Shown piece by piece: positions 13,572 to 25,781 of a stretch of DNA of 64,000 nt. The DNA comes from Paramecium sonneborni (lineage: Eukaryota; Ciliophora; Oligohymenophorea; Peniculida; Parameciidae). The first letter of the stretch is position 1; every line of letters begins with the position of its first letter. The position numbers were made by a program, and so were the translations under genes. Where the stretch lies: assembly GCA_905182985.1 (NCBI GenBank), contig CAJJDN010000003.1, forward strand, positions 928,397 through 992,396, given 5' to 3'. The notes beneath the pieces are model-generated. The model saw only the letters and a list, made by a program, of their open reading frames with translations, was not told the DNA's origin and searched no databases.

Positions 13572-14180
13572 ATGATGGTAAATATTTATATATATAAGCT
13601 ACTGTATCATATTAACTATTATGATTTGAAATTATTATTGAAGGCTATCCTTTACTTAATTCTGTTGCTTTGTAGCCAGGAATAAAATCTTCAAATCTTT
13701 TTATAAGTATTACTGATTTTTACCTCAATCTTTTTTCTTTTATGAAAATAAATCCACTAGCATAAAAATAAGCTTTTGCCAAACTTTATAATAATGGCTT
13801 AAATATTTTCAATCTAGACTCAGGCCAAGGATCTTTTAGTTTAAAACCTAAAAAAATATATGAAAAACTTTACCTATTGTTGCTACCTACATTGTTAGTA
13901 TAAATAATATCAATATTACAAAGCACATAAATGATCTGAAAGGAAATAAAATTATGCTGCAGATATACATTTCCCATTTATTCCAATTATCTATATCTGT
14001 TCTTCTAAAGGGTTTATACTTTTCAGGAATATTTAGTTTCTTGTATAAAGGAGTATTAAATTTCTTTAGACCTTGATGCACCAAAACTAATGAAAATAAT
14101 GCAATCAAAATATGGAAAATTGTTAATATGACAGAAAACATTTTTAATTTATGATTATAATTATTTATTTTATTTAACAT
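13572..14180 (-). pseudogene. Duplicate 5' fragment of the PlsC acyltransferase gene
   Basis: Exact repeat of 12300-12908. It encodes the N-terminal membrane region through the H-x4-D motif region and is then cut by the n at 13571. It is a redundant piece of the same gene, not a second locus, if the duplication is an assembly artefact. Confidence 0.85.
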
Positions 14181-14842
14181 TACATATTCAAAATATTCAG
14201 AATTTTATTAAATTTATCTAACGCAACACCATCTATATTTAAATATAAAAATTACTAAATTACATGATTTATTTTCAATCCAATTTAATCATACTTTAAG
14301 TTTATTTTTTTATTTTTCAAATCATTTTTTGATCTCTTCCTTTTATCTTTCTTATCTTCTTAATCATATTTCAATATTTAAACTTGAAGATTAAATGAAA
14401 CAAATAGAATGAATTTTAGATAAAATGACAGATTTTTTTTAAGTCAAACATTTAATCTTTTGTAATACATAGATTCACTCTATTTTTAGGTGGAAAAATT
14501 AGATTATATTTGTTTTCCAAATCATCTTTGATCTCAAAATTTAATCATCAATTTTTTCAAATGTAAAAGATTATATTATGCAACATAAATTAGAGATTTA
14601 ATGATTGTATCATCACAAACATCTTATTGGTTTAGATTTACCATGTCTAACCTTCTATCAAATGATTTAAGAATAAGAAAATGTTTAATTGAGATTAAAT
14701 TACTCAATATCGATTAAATTATATTTACATAATTACCATTTAAAATTCGATTAATAAGGATCTATCTTTTTTATAGATATTTTATAAATTTTCGAGTTTA
14801 AAATGAATAAGATTATAATTTTAATGGTATTAATAGAGGAGA
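13572..14842. repeat. Copy 2 of N-joined 1,271-bp direct duplication
   Basis: Second copy of 12300-13570. Unique sequence resumes at 14843 and continues the intergenic spacer. Confidence 0.95.
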
Positions 14843-15189
14843 AGGTTTTAGAAATTATTCTTTATGTATAAAGAAGAATAATAAATTATTTTTATTAAAT
14901 AAATTTTCATTTATATTTATAAACATTTTGTAAAAGTGTTGTAATTTAAATTAAACATATTCTAATTTTCGACATATGCTGATAGAATTTGTAATACATT
15001 TGGAATCTTGAGAGATAATAAATAAGAAAAACTGAACTGAATAAAATTGAGAGAAAATGAATAGATCAGATAAAGAAATTAGTTTGGTCGGTTATTAGTA
15101 TTATGGTCGGTTATTAGTATTATTAATAAATACAAGATTTATTATATCCATAATATTTTAATATATTTTTTAATTATTTATAGATTGAT
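14181..15189. other. Intergenic spacer, no supported gene
   Basis: AT-rich, about 1 kb; the part before 14843 repeats 12909-13570. No frame on either strand shows a conserved motif. It separates the acyltransferase (-) from small plus-strand genes and so probably contains divergent promoters. A 19-nt tandem repeat lies near its end. Confidence 0.5.
15086..15123. repeat. Two perfect tandem copies of a 19-nt unit
   Basis: The unit ggtcggttattagtattat occurs at 15086-15104 and again at 15105-15123. It is richer in G and C than its surroundings and sits about 70 bp before the start of the next plus-strand gene. It may be a local slippage duplication or a regulatory repeat. Confidence 0.9.
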
Positions 15190-15447
15190 ATGTAGAAGTA
15201 AGAGAAGTCCCCATTATCAACTTTATAAAGCTTTGGAGATATATCACCAGTGCCTGAGGAAGATGATACTGAGATAAGGACTATATTTACATCTCCATTA
15301 ACAACAAATAATTCAAAGAGAACTTAATCGTTTTAATTTACTTAAGGAATCAGAAAAACATCTTAAGTTTTAGAATTAACTGAGAAGCTTTATTCTTGGA
15401 ATTCTTATTTGACTAAAAAGTTCTCTGAAAGTCCAACCAAATTTTGA
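15190..15447 (+). CDS. Small hypothetical protein
   Basis: Open frame of 85 codons from ATG to TGA. The product is Ser/Thr/Gln-rich, with an acidic patch (PEEDDTE) and short basic stretches, so it is probably disordered. No membrane segment or known domain. No neighbouring gene suggests a role. Tentative because no intron or conserved motif confirms it. Confidence 0.35.
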
Positions 15448-15602
15448 ATGAGATTTCTTTTAGTTTTTGTGTACTTTACTAAATTTATAAAATATATATG
15501 ACATTTTGTCTTATTTGTATAGTTTGTTAGGATATCTGAATTTCAAATATATATTAAAAATCACCTGCCTTATTTTTATAATATTTTAGATTTGATCATT
15601 GT

Positions 15603-16048
15603 ATGAGAGACAAGGAAAAAAATGATGTCATTCCTAAAAAAAATGATATGTTGGCTCAACTTTTTAAACAATTGAAATATATAAATAGTAAGTTCTAAGA
15701 ATGAATAGTTGTATAAAAAGATTTAGATCTATTGATAAGACAATAATAAAATATTAGTCAGATAAGCAAAAATGAAATTTCAAACTAGACAAAAGTGATT
15801 GGACTTCTAAAAAAAATAATAGATAAATTATCGTAATTATAGATGTTTATTTATCTAAGGTTAGTAAATGAGATAGAAATATAGAGATTTGTGATATTAT
15901 AAAAGGATAATAAAGTTAAGAGTCACAAAAAGTGATAAGAAAACTTGTGGAGAAGTTAAAGATTAATAATTTTTATGAATAAGAAAGAATGAGAAGTATT
16001 TGGATTAGTGAAGATGAATAACAAAAATATTTAAAGATACTCATATGA
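15603..16048 (+). CDS. Small hypothetical coiled-coil protein, intron pattern unresolved
   Basis: Starts at an ATG followed by a Lys/Asn/Asp-rich segment. A 21-nt intron (GTAAG...ATAG) removes the first in-frame TGA, after which Lys/Gln/Ile-rich helices continue. At least one more short intron near 15840-15890 is needed to reach the TGA at 16048. The C-terminal part reads as a charged helix (KLVEKLKINN, then ERMRSIWISEDEQQKYL). The gene ends 54 bp before ELP3 on the same strand. No family recognised. Confidence 0.35.
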
Positions 16049-16102
16049 AATTTTATCATAAATTAATTAAATATATATATAATTCTTTTTTAATATAAAT
16101 TA

Positions 16103-17834
16103 ATGGAATAGAAAGAGAAGAAGGGTAAAAAATAGTAAGATTCTACAGTGGATAAATTGAAATGTATTTCTGAGATAGTTGCAGAATTGATAAAATAATA
16201 TGATGGGAATTAAAAGATTAATTTAGCATAAATAAAGGCAGAATTTTCAAAAAAGAATAAGATATCTGGAGCACCAAAGATAGTAGAGATTTTATCAGCA
16301 ATTCCAGATGAATATAAAGAGAAATTGATACCAATATTAAAAGCAAAGCCAGTAAGAACAGCATCAGGTATAGCAGTAGTGGCAGTGATGGCAAAACCTC
16401 ATAGATGTCCACACATAGCAGTAACTGGAAATATATGTATTTATTGTCCAGGAGTAATATATTTATTAATACATGAAAGGGACCAGATAGTGATTTTGAA
16501 TATTCAACTTAAAGTTATACAGGTTATGAACCTACAAGTATGAGAGCTATTAGAGCAAGATATAATCCATATATATAGGCAAGAGATAGAATAGCATAAT
16601 TAAAATAATTAGGTCATGATTGTGATAAAGTTGAATATATTATTATGGGTGGAACATTTATGTCTTTGGATTAAGAATATAGAGATTATTTTATAAGAAA
16701 TTTACATGATGCTTTAAGTGGACATCGCTCATAAACTGTTAAAGAATCAGTCTAATTTTCAGAAGAGAGTAGATCAAAATGCATTGGTATCACAATTGAA
16801 ACTAGACCTGATTTTTGTTAGAAAAGTCATTTAAGTGATATGTTATTATATGGATGTACAAGAATTGAAGTTGGTGTTTAATCAATTTATGAAGATAGTA
16901 TAATATTATTATTATAATATATTAGTTGCAAGAGATACTAATAGAGGTCATACAGTCGAATCTGTTAAAAAATGTTTTGCTATGAGTAAAGACAGTGGAT
17001 ATAAAGTTGTTACTCATATGATGCCTGATTTACCAAACATGGGAGTAGAAAGAGATTTAGAAAGTTTTAAAGAGTTTTTTGAAAATCCAGATTTTAGACC
17101 TGATGGATTAAAAGTATTCTTATATTTATTATTAGATTTATCCTACTCTAGTTATCAGAGGAACAGGACTCTATGAATTATGGAAAAATGGATAATATAG
17201 AAATTATCCTCCTGATTTTTTAGTTGATGTTGTTGCTAAAATACTTGCATTAGTTCCACCATGGACTAGAGTATACAGAATTTAAAGAGATATTCCTATG
17301 CCTTTAGTTACTTCAGGAGTAGATAATGGAAATTTGAGAGAATTATCTTTATAAAGAATGAAAGATTTAAATGTCGCTTGTAGAGATGTTAGAACTAGAG
17401 AAGTAGGGATTAAAGAAGTTCATCATAAGATTAAACCAGAATAAGTTGAATTAATTAGAAGAGATTATACAGCCAATGATGGATGGGAAACATTCTTATC
17501 TTATGAAGATCCATCATAAGATATTTTGATAGGATTATTGAGACTTAGAAAATTAGATAAACATACATTTAGAAAAGAATTAATTCAAGAACCTACTTCC
17601 ATGGTTAGAGAATTACATGTCTATGGTTCTGTTGTACCTATTCATTCCAGAGATCCTTCAAAATTTCAACATTAAGGCTATGGAACACTTCTTATGGAAG
17701 AAGCTGAAAAAATTGCTAGAGAAGAACATGGAAGCACTAAAATGGCAGTCATTGCTGGAATCGGAACCAGACATTATTATCGAAAACTAGGATATCATAC
17801 TGAAGGAGTTTATATGGTTAAATAATTAGTATGA
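16103..17834 (+). CDS. ELP3: Elongator complex subunit 3, catalytic (ELP3)
   Basis: ELP3 combines a radical-SAM domain and a GNAT-like acetyltransferase domain and carries out wobble-uridine carboxymethylation on tRNA. Removing three introns (26, 28, 22 nt) gives exactly 551 residues, the normal length. N-terminal landmark [10 protein letters not shown] is followed by AKPHRCPH...[18 protein letters not shown], which holds the iron-sulfur cysteines. Further on are GGTFMSL, ETRPDFC, a TRIEVGVQS block, [10 protein letters not shown], and a C-terminal [18 protein letters not shown] acetyl-CoA site followed by [13 protein letters not shown]. All diagnostic residues are present. The N-terminal tail is Lys-rich. 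It is the best-conserved gene in the window and confirms the genetic code, since many TAA/TAG codons occur where Gln is expected. Confidence 0.97.
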
Positions 17835-18554
17835 AAAATATTTATGAAATTTACAATCTATTTTTAAAACAATGTGTTTACAACAAAAGATTAAATTTTC
17901 AACACCTTTTAATTTTACTAATTTTATTATTCAATCAAAGCATTCTTAGATCTTTTTGCTTAAAGCAGATGAAGAATTATAAATAAATGCAGTAAAATAT
18001 TATCTTCGGGATGATTATACTTTTTGATTTTCAAAAATAAATGTGACATTATTTCTAATTATTATTTTCAAAAAAACCTTATAAGAAAAGGATTAAATAG
18101 ACTTAGAATTTATATGATAAATCATTATTCCTATTAATTAGATATTGTTTGTAATATAATTTTTAAATCATAAGATTGTGATACTTTTCTTCATAAAATA
18201 TCTCAAATGTACATTTAAAATGATAACGGTACCATTTTTAAACCAATCATTTTTCTATTCACCTAATGATCTTATAGAAATCCTTGAGAATGAGGCCATT
18301 TATTAGTAGAATGATTAATGATCCTAAATAATAAACATGAAAATGGCTAATCTTCTAAATTAAAATAAGAGGTTTCAGTATTTATTTATTAATGCTAAAG
18401 TTTTCTAAATATAATTAATGAAATAGTAACAATTTATGATAAGTGGATCAATATTATATCTATAGTTTACTTTTAAACATCTTTATAATTTAATTCCTAT
18501 TCTTATTTATGAAATATATTTGATTAATATTTGCAGAAGAGTTCTAAAAAGAAT
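17835..18554. other. Spacer with a doubtful small ORF
   Basis: A plus-strand frame at 17872-18027 would encode about 51 residues (ATG to TGA), ending in a mixed charged/aromatic stretch. It has no known motif and begins only 37 bp after the ELP3 stop. The remaining ~500 bp is AT-rich with no supportable feature. Confidence 0.3.
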
Positions 18555-18818
18555 ATGAGTTATGAATAAAATGATGGAAGCTGGAATTAGTAGAAATTTA
18601 AATTAAATAATAGTAAAAAGGATTACTTAACTATTAATTAGTAAATTTCAATGATCAATGACTTACGAAAGGATCGTGTCGACCAATAGTATGTTTTTTT
18701 CATTATTGTAATGCCAATCTTAATTTTTATGATTATAATAAGGACATAAAGTTATTGGATTTGGATTTTCAACTTTTGTATTGCAATATACATAATTCAT
18801 AAATAATTAAATTTAATT
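18555..18818 (+). other. Open extension with two membrane segments, in frame with ATAD3
   Basis: From an ATG at 18555 the frame runs 88 codons without TGA directly into the ATAD3 frame. The first ~50 residues are polar (Asn/Gln/Lys/Asp). Then come two hydrophobic stretches (YVFFIIVMPILIFMIII and WIWIFNFCIAIYII) separated by a short turn. Either this is a separate small membrane-protein gene whose stop I cannot locate, an N-terminal extension of ATAD3, or leader sequence that happens to be open. Known ATAD3 proteins start near the FDP motif and have no such segments. Confidence 0.4.
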
Positions 18819-20426
18819 ATGAAGAATTAAGGAGTCTTTGATCCAACAGCTTTGGAAAGAGCAGCACATGTATTTTATATAAAACTATGAAATCAGGCCT
18901 TACGCGAGTTAAATTAATCACCACATGCTGCAAAAGCACTTGAAGCTATGATTAAAACTGAAGAAGCTAAAAAAGCTGAAAAACAAGCATTGCAAAAATA
19001 ACATGAAATTTAAAAGGTTAAAGTAGAAGGAGAAGAGAGAAGAAAAAATATGGATCATTAAAAATAAGTTAATTAATAGATAGCAGATTATAATGATAAA
19101 TTAGAAAGAGATAGAACAAAAGATAAATTAAAAGAGAAAGAGCTAACAGCATAAAGAATGAGAGAAGAATCTGAAGAATCTATTAGAAGGTAAGAAAATA
19201 TGAGAAGAGAAACATTAACAATGTAAATGAAAAAATAATTTGAATTAGAGGAAAAGAAAATTACTTTGTAGTCTAAATTAAATGCTGAAAACTATAGAAA
19301 GAACTTTGATTTAATTATTTAAGAGTAAGAAAAGAAAGCTTAAATAGAAAAATAAGCTAAAATTGAGTTGCATAACCTTTATTTTCTTAAATTTTAAGAG
19401 GGATTTCAATATTTATAATAGAATCCTTAAGGTCTATTAACAATAGCGAAAGTAATGTTGTTTGTTAGTGGTGCCTTTTTCTTCAGTAAGTATAGTTTAG
19501 GACTTGGATTTAAGCGTTTAGAAGCAATGCTAACAAAACCAAGTTTAGTTAGAGAGACTTCTCGTCGTTCATTAAAATGGATGATGCCTAGCTCTAAACG
19601 TATATTTGATAAAATTGTTTTAAATCCTGAATTAGAAGTAACACTTAAATTAATAACATCTGGATTTATTGCTAAATAAAGTTAATCAGCTCCTTTAAGA
19701 AATCTATTATTTCATGGTTAACCAGGAACTGGTAAAACTTTATTTGCAAAATTACTTGCTTATAATTCAGGTCTCCATTTTGCAGTAATTTCTGGTGGAG
19801 ATATTGAAAAATTAGGAGAATAGGCTGTTCCTGAAATTGATAAATTATTCTCTTGGTGTTAATCTACTCCAAAAGGAACACTTATATTTATTGATGAAGC
19901 TGAAGCTATTTTTTATAAAAGAAGTTCTTCTAAATAAACATCTGCTGCATTATCTACATTTTTAGCTCAGACTTCAGCTGCATCAAAGAAATATTCATTA
20001 ATTTTAGCTACTAATTTACCAAAAAAATTAGATGAAGCAATTTTAGATAGAATTGATCAAATAGTTAAATTTGATTATTTAAATGAAGAATAAAGAGTTA
20101 AATTATTAAAAAAAGGATTTGAAGATACTTTTCAAAAAAGTAGTTTTATTTCTTTGATTTTAAATCCAGCAAAAGCATTTTCAAAAAGATTCAAAGTAAA
20201 TTTCAATTTATCTAATGATGAAATTTAATCATTAGCTAAAAAAATGGAACACTTTTCTCCTAGATAGATTGATAAATTTATTATTTCATTGTATGATGCA
20301 GCATTAGGTTAATGTATAATTGATAGGCAAAATCAATATTGTGTTGATATAGCATTTGCTAATAGTATATTAGAAAGATCTCTTTATGAAAATTCACTAA
20401 GATAAGAATGGTCTGCATAAATTTGA
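18819..20426 (+). CDS. ATAD3: ATAD3-type mitochondrial AAA+ ATPase
   Basis: ATAD3 is an inner-mitochondrial-membrane AAA+ protein linked to nucleoid organisation and membrane contact. One intron (27 nt, ending CAG) gives 526 residues. The N-terminus has the ATAD3 signature FDPTALERAA followed by ALRELNQSPHA-KALE, then a long Lys/Glu/Gln/Arg coiled coil to residue ~185. A membrane segment follows (VMLFVSGAFFFSKYSLG). The AAA+ domain has Walker A GQPGTGKT, Walker B LIFIDEAEA, and sensor-1 ILATNLP, with an arginine-containing lid region. The start chosen is the ATG immediately before the FDP signature, but the frame is open further upstream. It converges with the GBP gene, stops 29 bp apart. Confidence 0.93.
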
Positions 20427-20455
20427 GTTTCTTGTGTTATATATATATTAATTTA

Positions 20456-23400
20456 TCATATATCTGAAATTTCTTTAACTTTGCTTGGACTGACTTATTT
20501 AGAGTTCATCATTTGATAATATTTTTTGAAACTACCAAAAGTAGTGGAAGTGGATAGATTTTCCTTTGTACTTTGATCTTTATCCTCTAATGATTTAGTA
20601 ACATCATAACTCATATTAACTACTTCCTAAGAGTTTAATAAAATTAAAATTTACTTATGATGGGATCTTTTTATCACTAGCTTATTTATTTAAATAACTA
20701 TTATTGAGAGTTTGATTAGGATTATATTTTCTGAGACTTTTTGAAGAATTCTTCATTTTTTCATTTTCCTTGAGTAATAATTCTTTTTTTTTCTCAAGTC
20801 TAGATAATTAGTCTTACAATTCCATTTTTTATTACATAATGTAATCTTTTTCTTAACTCCATTTAGCTCTTTCTTTTTCATGATAAAAGATCAATTAAGA
20901 TTATTTTTTATCTTATTCTCTTTGTCTTTCTTCTAATTCATTAATTTTATTTCTCCAATATTCTTTTTCTTATTCTACTTCTTCATGATGTTCAAGTATA
21001 CGTTAATCTCTTTCTTATTTTAATTCTTCAATAGTATTTAATAATCTCTTTTCATTTTCCAATAATTCAGCAGTCTTTCTCTCAAATGATTATCCTATCT
21101 TTGATTATTAATCAAGCAATTCTTTATTTTAAGATTGTTTAAGTTCTTTTTCTAATCTTTCAATTCTTTCTTAATAATCATCACATTTTTTATGATGTTA
21201 TTATTAAATATCTTTAACTTAATCTTAATACTTTCTCTCTATTTAATTCAACATTTCAGTGATATCTTAATTATGATCATTTCTCTCTAAACTTCTCTAT
21301 CTTTATAATGTTTAAATTGTCGTTTCAAACTTTCTCATGGCATCAGCTAATTCTAATTTTAATGATTCTCTCTATGACTCTAAGAACTATGTTTTTCCTT
21401 ACTAAAATATAAATATAATTAAATTACCCATAATATTTTGTCTTTTTCATAATTAGCTTATAATTCTTATTTCTCAAATTCTAGATTTGTCAATTATGAT
21501 TTAAGTTATTCTATATCATATTATGATCTTTATTTTAATTAATTAAATTATTCTCTTAATTATTTTAATTGCATAGCAGCATTTGTATTTTCTGAAGATG
21601 TTTATTATTCATGTTCTCTCAACTTTTACTCTAAATATGCAATCTTTTCTGTTGATAATGCTGTTTCTTTTTCCAAATCTTATTATGCCTTTAATAACCA
21701 AGTTTCTTTTTCTCTTAATATTTTTTTAAGTTAAGTGCTTTTAGATTCAATCATTTATTTCTCTTCATTCAATTTCGATAATCTATCTGATAATTCTTGA
21801 GTCCATTCTTATTTTTAAATTTTTATTCTCTCTTCATATTTCAAATTACAACTTTCCAATTATCTTTCAAGTTCTTCAACTTTCTTAGCAAAGAATTCAT
21901 TCTATTATGCACTCAATGCTATTGCTTTCTCATAATTTATTTTCTTTTCCAAATATTCATCACAAGTTGCTGTATATTTTCGTCTCAAATCTTATAATGA
22001 CTCTTACAATTAAGTCTTCTCTTTTTCTTAATCTTCTTTTAATTATTTAAATTCACTTAATTTCTATTAAAACTTAACATCTAAATTCTCCATCTTCTAA
22101 GTAATTAATTAGTTTTCCTTTACTAATTATTGATTATTCTATTATTAAGTAGTTAATTAACTTTCCAATTATTGAATTGTCACATTTAAATTATTGATTC
22201 TCTATTCAACTTAAGTTTAGAAACTATTTTATAATTATACTAATTATTCTTTTGTCTCATTCAAAATATTTTCCATTGAATTAAGTTACTTATTTTTTAA
22301 TTCTATTTCATTATCATATTATTATTATTATGTTGTTAAATTGATTTCTAATTCTCTCAATTCATCTTTCAATGTTTCTATTTCTTCTTCATATTATTAT
22401 TATTCATCTCTCATTTTCTATTCTTATTCTTCAAATAATATTTAATATTTCTAATCAGCCTTCTATCTTTCCTCATGAATTCTTCTCTCCAATACATCTT
22501 TTTCCATTTCATAATAATTCCTTAATTCATTTACTTATTATTCAATACTATTCTTATCTAAATTACCCATATTCTATAATTATAATTTACATTAACTTAA
22601 TTCTTCTTCTAATTGTTTAATTCTTTAATTCATTCTCAATTCCTTTTCTCTAAATTATATGTACTTATTTGATTCCATCTCCTTCAATTATTATTAAATC
22701 TTTTATTTCAATTCATCTTATACTTAATAAGATTCACTTAATTCTTCTTACAATTTATTTTTCTCCTATAAAAACACATCACCTCTTAATTCTGCTTCTT
22801 ACAATTCACTCTACAATTAATCTAATTGCTATTATAATTACTTTCTCAATTGTTATGAATTTTATTCTGCTTATCTAATTTCGATCATATGTTATTCTTT
22901 CAAATCTATAATTGATTTATTTAACTACTGTTGATTTTAAGTATTTTATGATTGTTCTAAAGCAACCATTGCTGATTCATGAGATTTTTTAAGATCATTT
23001 ATTGTATTTTTCTTTTCTTCTAATTCCATTTATAAGAATTAAATCTATTAATTTAAAACTGCATCACTCTTCAATTATATTTATTTCTATTCTTATAATT
23101 TTATTTCTAATTATTTTACTTATTATTTATATTGTTCGCCTATTTCATTTGATTCTACTTACATCTGAGTCTATAACAATTCATCTTATAATTATTTATT
23201 CTTTTATATTTCTATATTAATTTATTCTTGTAATGTTTATTATGATTACATTAATTTCTTTATTGCATTACTTTAACTATCCTCTTTATGACTTTGAACT
23301 TAATAATAATTTTCATATTTAATCTCTAATTACATCAATTAATCAGAAGTCTCTTGTAATTTTTCATTTAATTACAAATTTTATGCTCTTACTTCACTTA

Positions 23401-25364
23401 AAGTTTATTCATATGATGTTGTTAATTCTCTCAATTTAACAGAAAACTCACTCTTAGATGTCATCAAAGTGGAATCATATTGTTTCTCCTTTTTATTGAA
23501 TTCATCATTCAACTTTTATAAATGTTATATTTTCTATTCCATTAAAGCTTCTTTCTTTTTAGATTCACTTTATAATATAAATTATTCTCTTTCTGCATTT
23601 TTAAGTGCTTCTTCTGCTACCTAACATTTCTATTTTAATTCTTCAAAATTATTCTATAATTTATTATAGTCATTTTCAAATTATGTTTTCATTTATTAAA
23701 TAGTTTAAGTATTCTTTTATTTTAATTTCTCTATTTCATCACATTATATTTTATATTTTTAATTTATATCACTATTCTACAAATTTAATTATTTTATTTA
23801 TTAATTTTATTGATCTACTTATTTTTGTGAATCTAATTTTAATGTATTAAATCCATTTTGTAATTTATTAATTTATTCTTCTGAATACTTTTTATACCCT
23901 TCAAAATCTGAATGAATAGTTTATACAAAAAATGTAGCTCCTTCACTTGTCATTTTTTAAATAAATTCTACAAACATTTATTTTCTCCTAACAACCTTAG
24001 GTCCATGTTCTTCTAAAAAGATATTAAATAATTTCAAATCTTTTTCAAATTCAGCATAAGATTTATATTCTGACATTTTTAATTTTTAATCAATAGGTGC
24101 AAATTGAGATACTAAATATTATTTACATAAAGCAGTAGATTCAGTCTCATTAAAAGTCTAAAGATTTTCAAATTTGGCTTTGATTTTTTATTTTAATTCA
24201 TGAACATAAGGTGTAATTTCAGCATTAGTTCCCATATGTGCTATAGCTTTATTCTTACATATTTTATTAAGTGCTTTAATATCTTCAAGAGTAGTTGGTA
24301 ATTTAGATAATAAATTTTCTTTGATTTATTTTTCATAAATCTCAAAAGCTTCTGCTTATAATTTTCTACATTCTTCTCTAAATACATAAGTCCATGAATT
24401 TTCAATAGTTGCAACACATCCACTATTCATAGCTTATAAATAAGAACTAAATTAAATAATGTATTATACTTAATTAAATTAATATACATTCCACCAGTAA
24501 GTGTTTTACCTCTAAATTATTTAGGTTTAACTTTAGAGAATAACATTTTTCTCAATGATATAGCTTAATCATAAAATTCAGGTCTTAATTATTTAAGATC
24601 CAAATATTATAATGATTATAATTAACTCTCATTATTGACTGGTCTAACTAATGTAAAACATTCTCTTTCTGGAAAGAATGTTCTTAATAATCTTCTGATT
24701 CTATTTTTTTCTTCAACTCTATCACAAAATCCTGGTTATTCTTATAAAGATCTCTCTAAATATTAATGACTAGTCAATGTATCTCCATTATTATCTAATA
24801 ATTATAATGAGAAATCTCTCAAAACCCAAAAAAATTAGGGCATAAATTCTCCATATTCTTCAGAATCTGGTTCTTCATTAGATCTTAATTAAATAAATTT
24901 AGTTAAATTAACAACAAAACTTAATGATTCTAATGCTCCTTCATCAATAGCTCCAACAGAATTATAAACAAATGATGAAGCTAATAAAACAGCAAGAGCA
25001 AATATTCTTGTGTCATGATTAACATCTGAATCATTTAATGCACCTGTTCCTTCTGAATCTACTATCAAAATTGAAGTCTTTCCTACTGTTATTGGTGTAC
25101 CCCAAACCCACATACCTTTTGTACATGGATTTACAGTTGGTCCTACTCCAAAACCATTACTACGATTAAGTACTATTCTATTCAACAAATAAGATTTTCC
25201 TGTTCTATACAAACCTGCTACTGATATTATTGCTATTGGATTATTTATAGATCTAATCATTTTTGCCGCCTCTTCTGCCAAATTGTAAGCTATCTATTGA
25301 ATATTTACTTACTTCTATTTTAAGCATCATATGTGATTAATGGAATTGCTTCTTCTTTATACAT
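20456..25364 (-). CDS. Guanylate-binding protein (GBP/atlastin-like GTPase) with giant coiled-coil tail
   Basis: Dynamin-related large GTPase fused to a very long coiled coil. Four introns (23, 23, 26, 28 nt) give one exact frame of 1,602 residues. GTPase motifs: P-loop GLYRTGKS, switch region with PTVN...TKGMWVW, DSEGTG, and the GBP-type guanine motif VLRDFSLQL (RD instead of N/TKxD). The segment ILIVDSEGTG...FALAVLLASSFVYNSVG matches the GBP core closely. After a helical middle domain to residue ~480, the remaining ~1,100 residues are almost uninterrupted Gln/Glu/Lys coiled coil. Human GBPs are ~590 residues, so the tail is the odd feature. No CaaX box or membrane segment is seen at the C-terminus. 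Confidence 0.92.
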
Positions 25365-25781
25365 TGAAAAATTTGAATTTGAAAAAAATATAATTATTAA
25401 CAATCATTATTTCTAATTAATTGCTTGTATTCACCAAACTTTTATTAATATAATTATATTTTTATATCCTCTACTAAATCTTTTTAATCTTTCATTCTCA
25501 TTTCTATCTTCTCTCCATATTTAACATCATTTCAAGCTATATTTCATAAATTTATCTTTGTTCATCTTATAAAAATATCCCTCCAATTCATATACTTTGC
25601 TTTATTAACTATATTTTTTTACTTTAATCTACTTAAAATACTTAGAATAATATTCTTTATTTTTATTTACATACTTAAAGAATAAATAGAGTCTGATTTA
25701 TTAAATATGTTAGATTAACAAATATAATATTATATTATTTATACTATATAAATATAATTTTATAATAAAAATAAATATAAT
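25365..25781. other. Spacer between tandem minus-strand genes
   Basis: AT-rich, 417 bp, between the GBP start and the CFAP251 stop. It should hold the GBP promoter and the CFAP251 3' end. No gene or distinctive motif seen. Confidence 0.5.

Noticed and set aside
12615..14180. Two identical 97-residue membrane peptides as paralogues
   Set aside because: They are the same N-terminus of the acyltransferase seen twice because of the N-joined duplication.
24889..25281. Stand-alone 130-residue GTPase-like peptide
   Set aside because: It ends at a TAG that is Gln in this code and is simply the N-terminal part of the 1,602-residue GBP protein.
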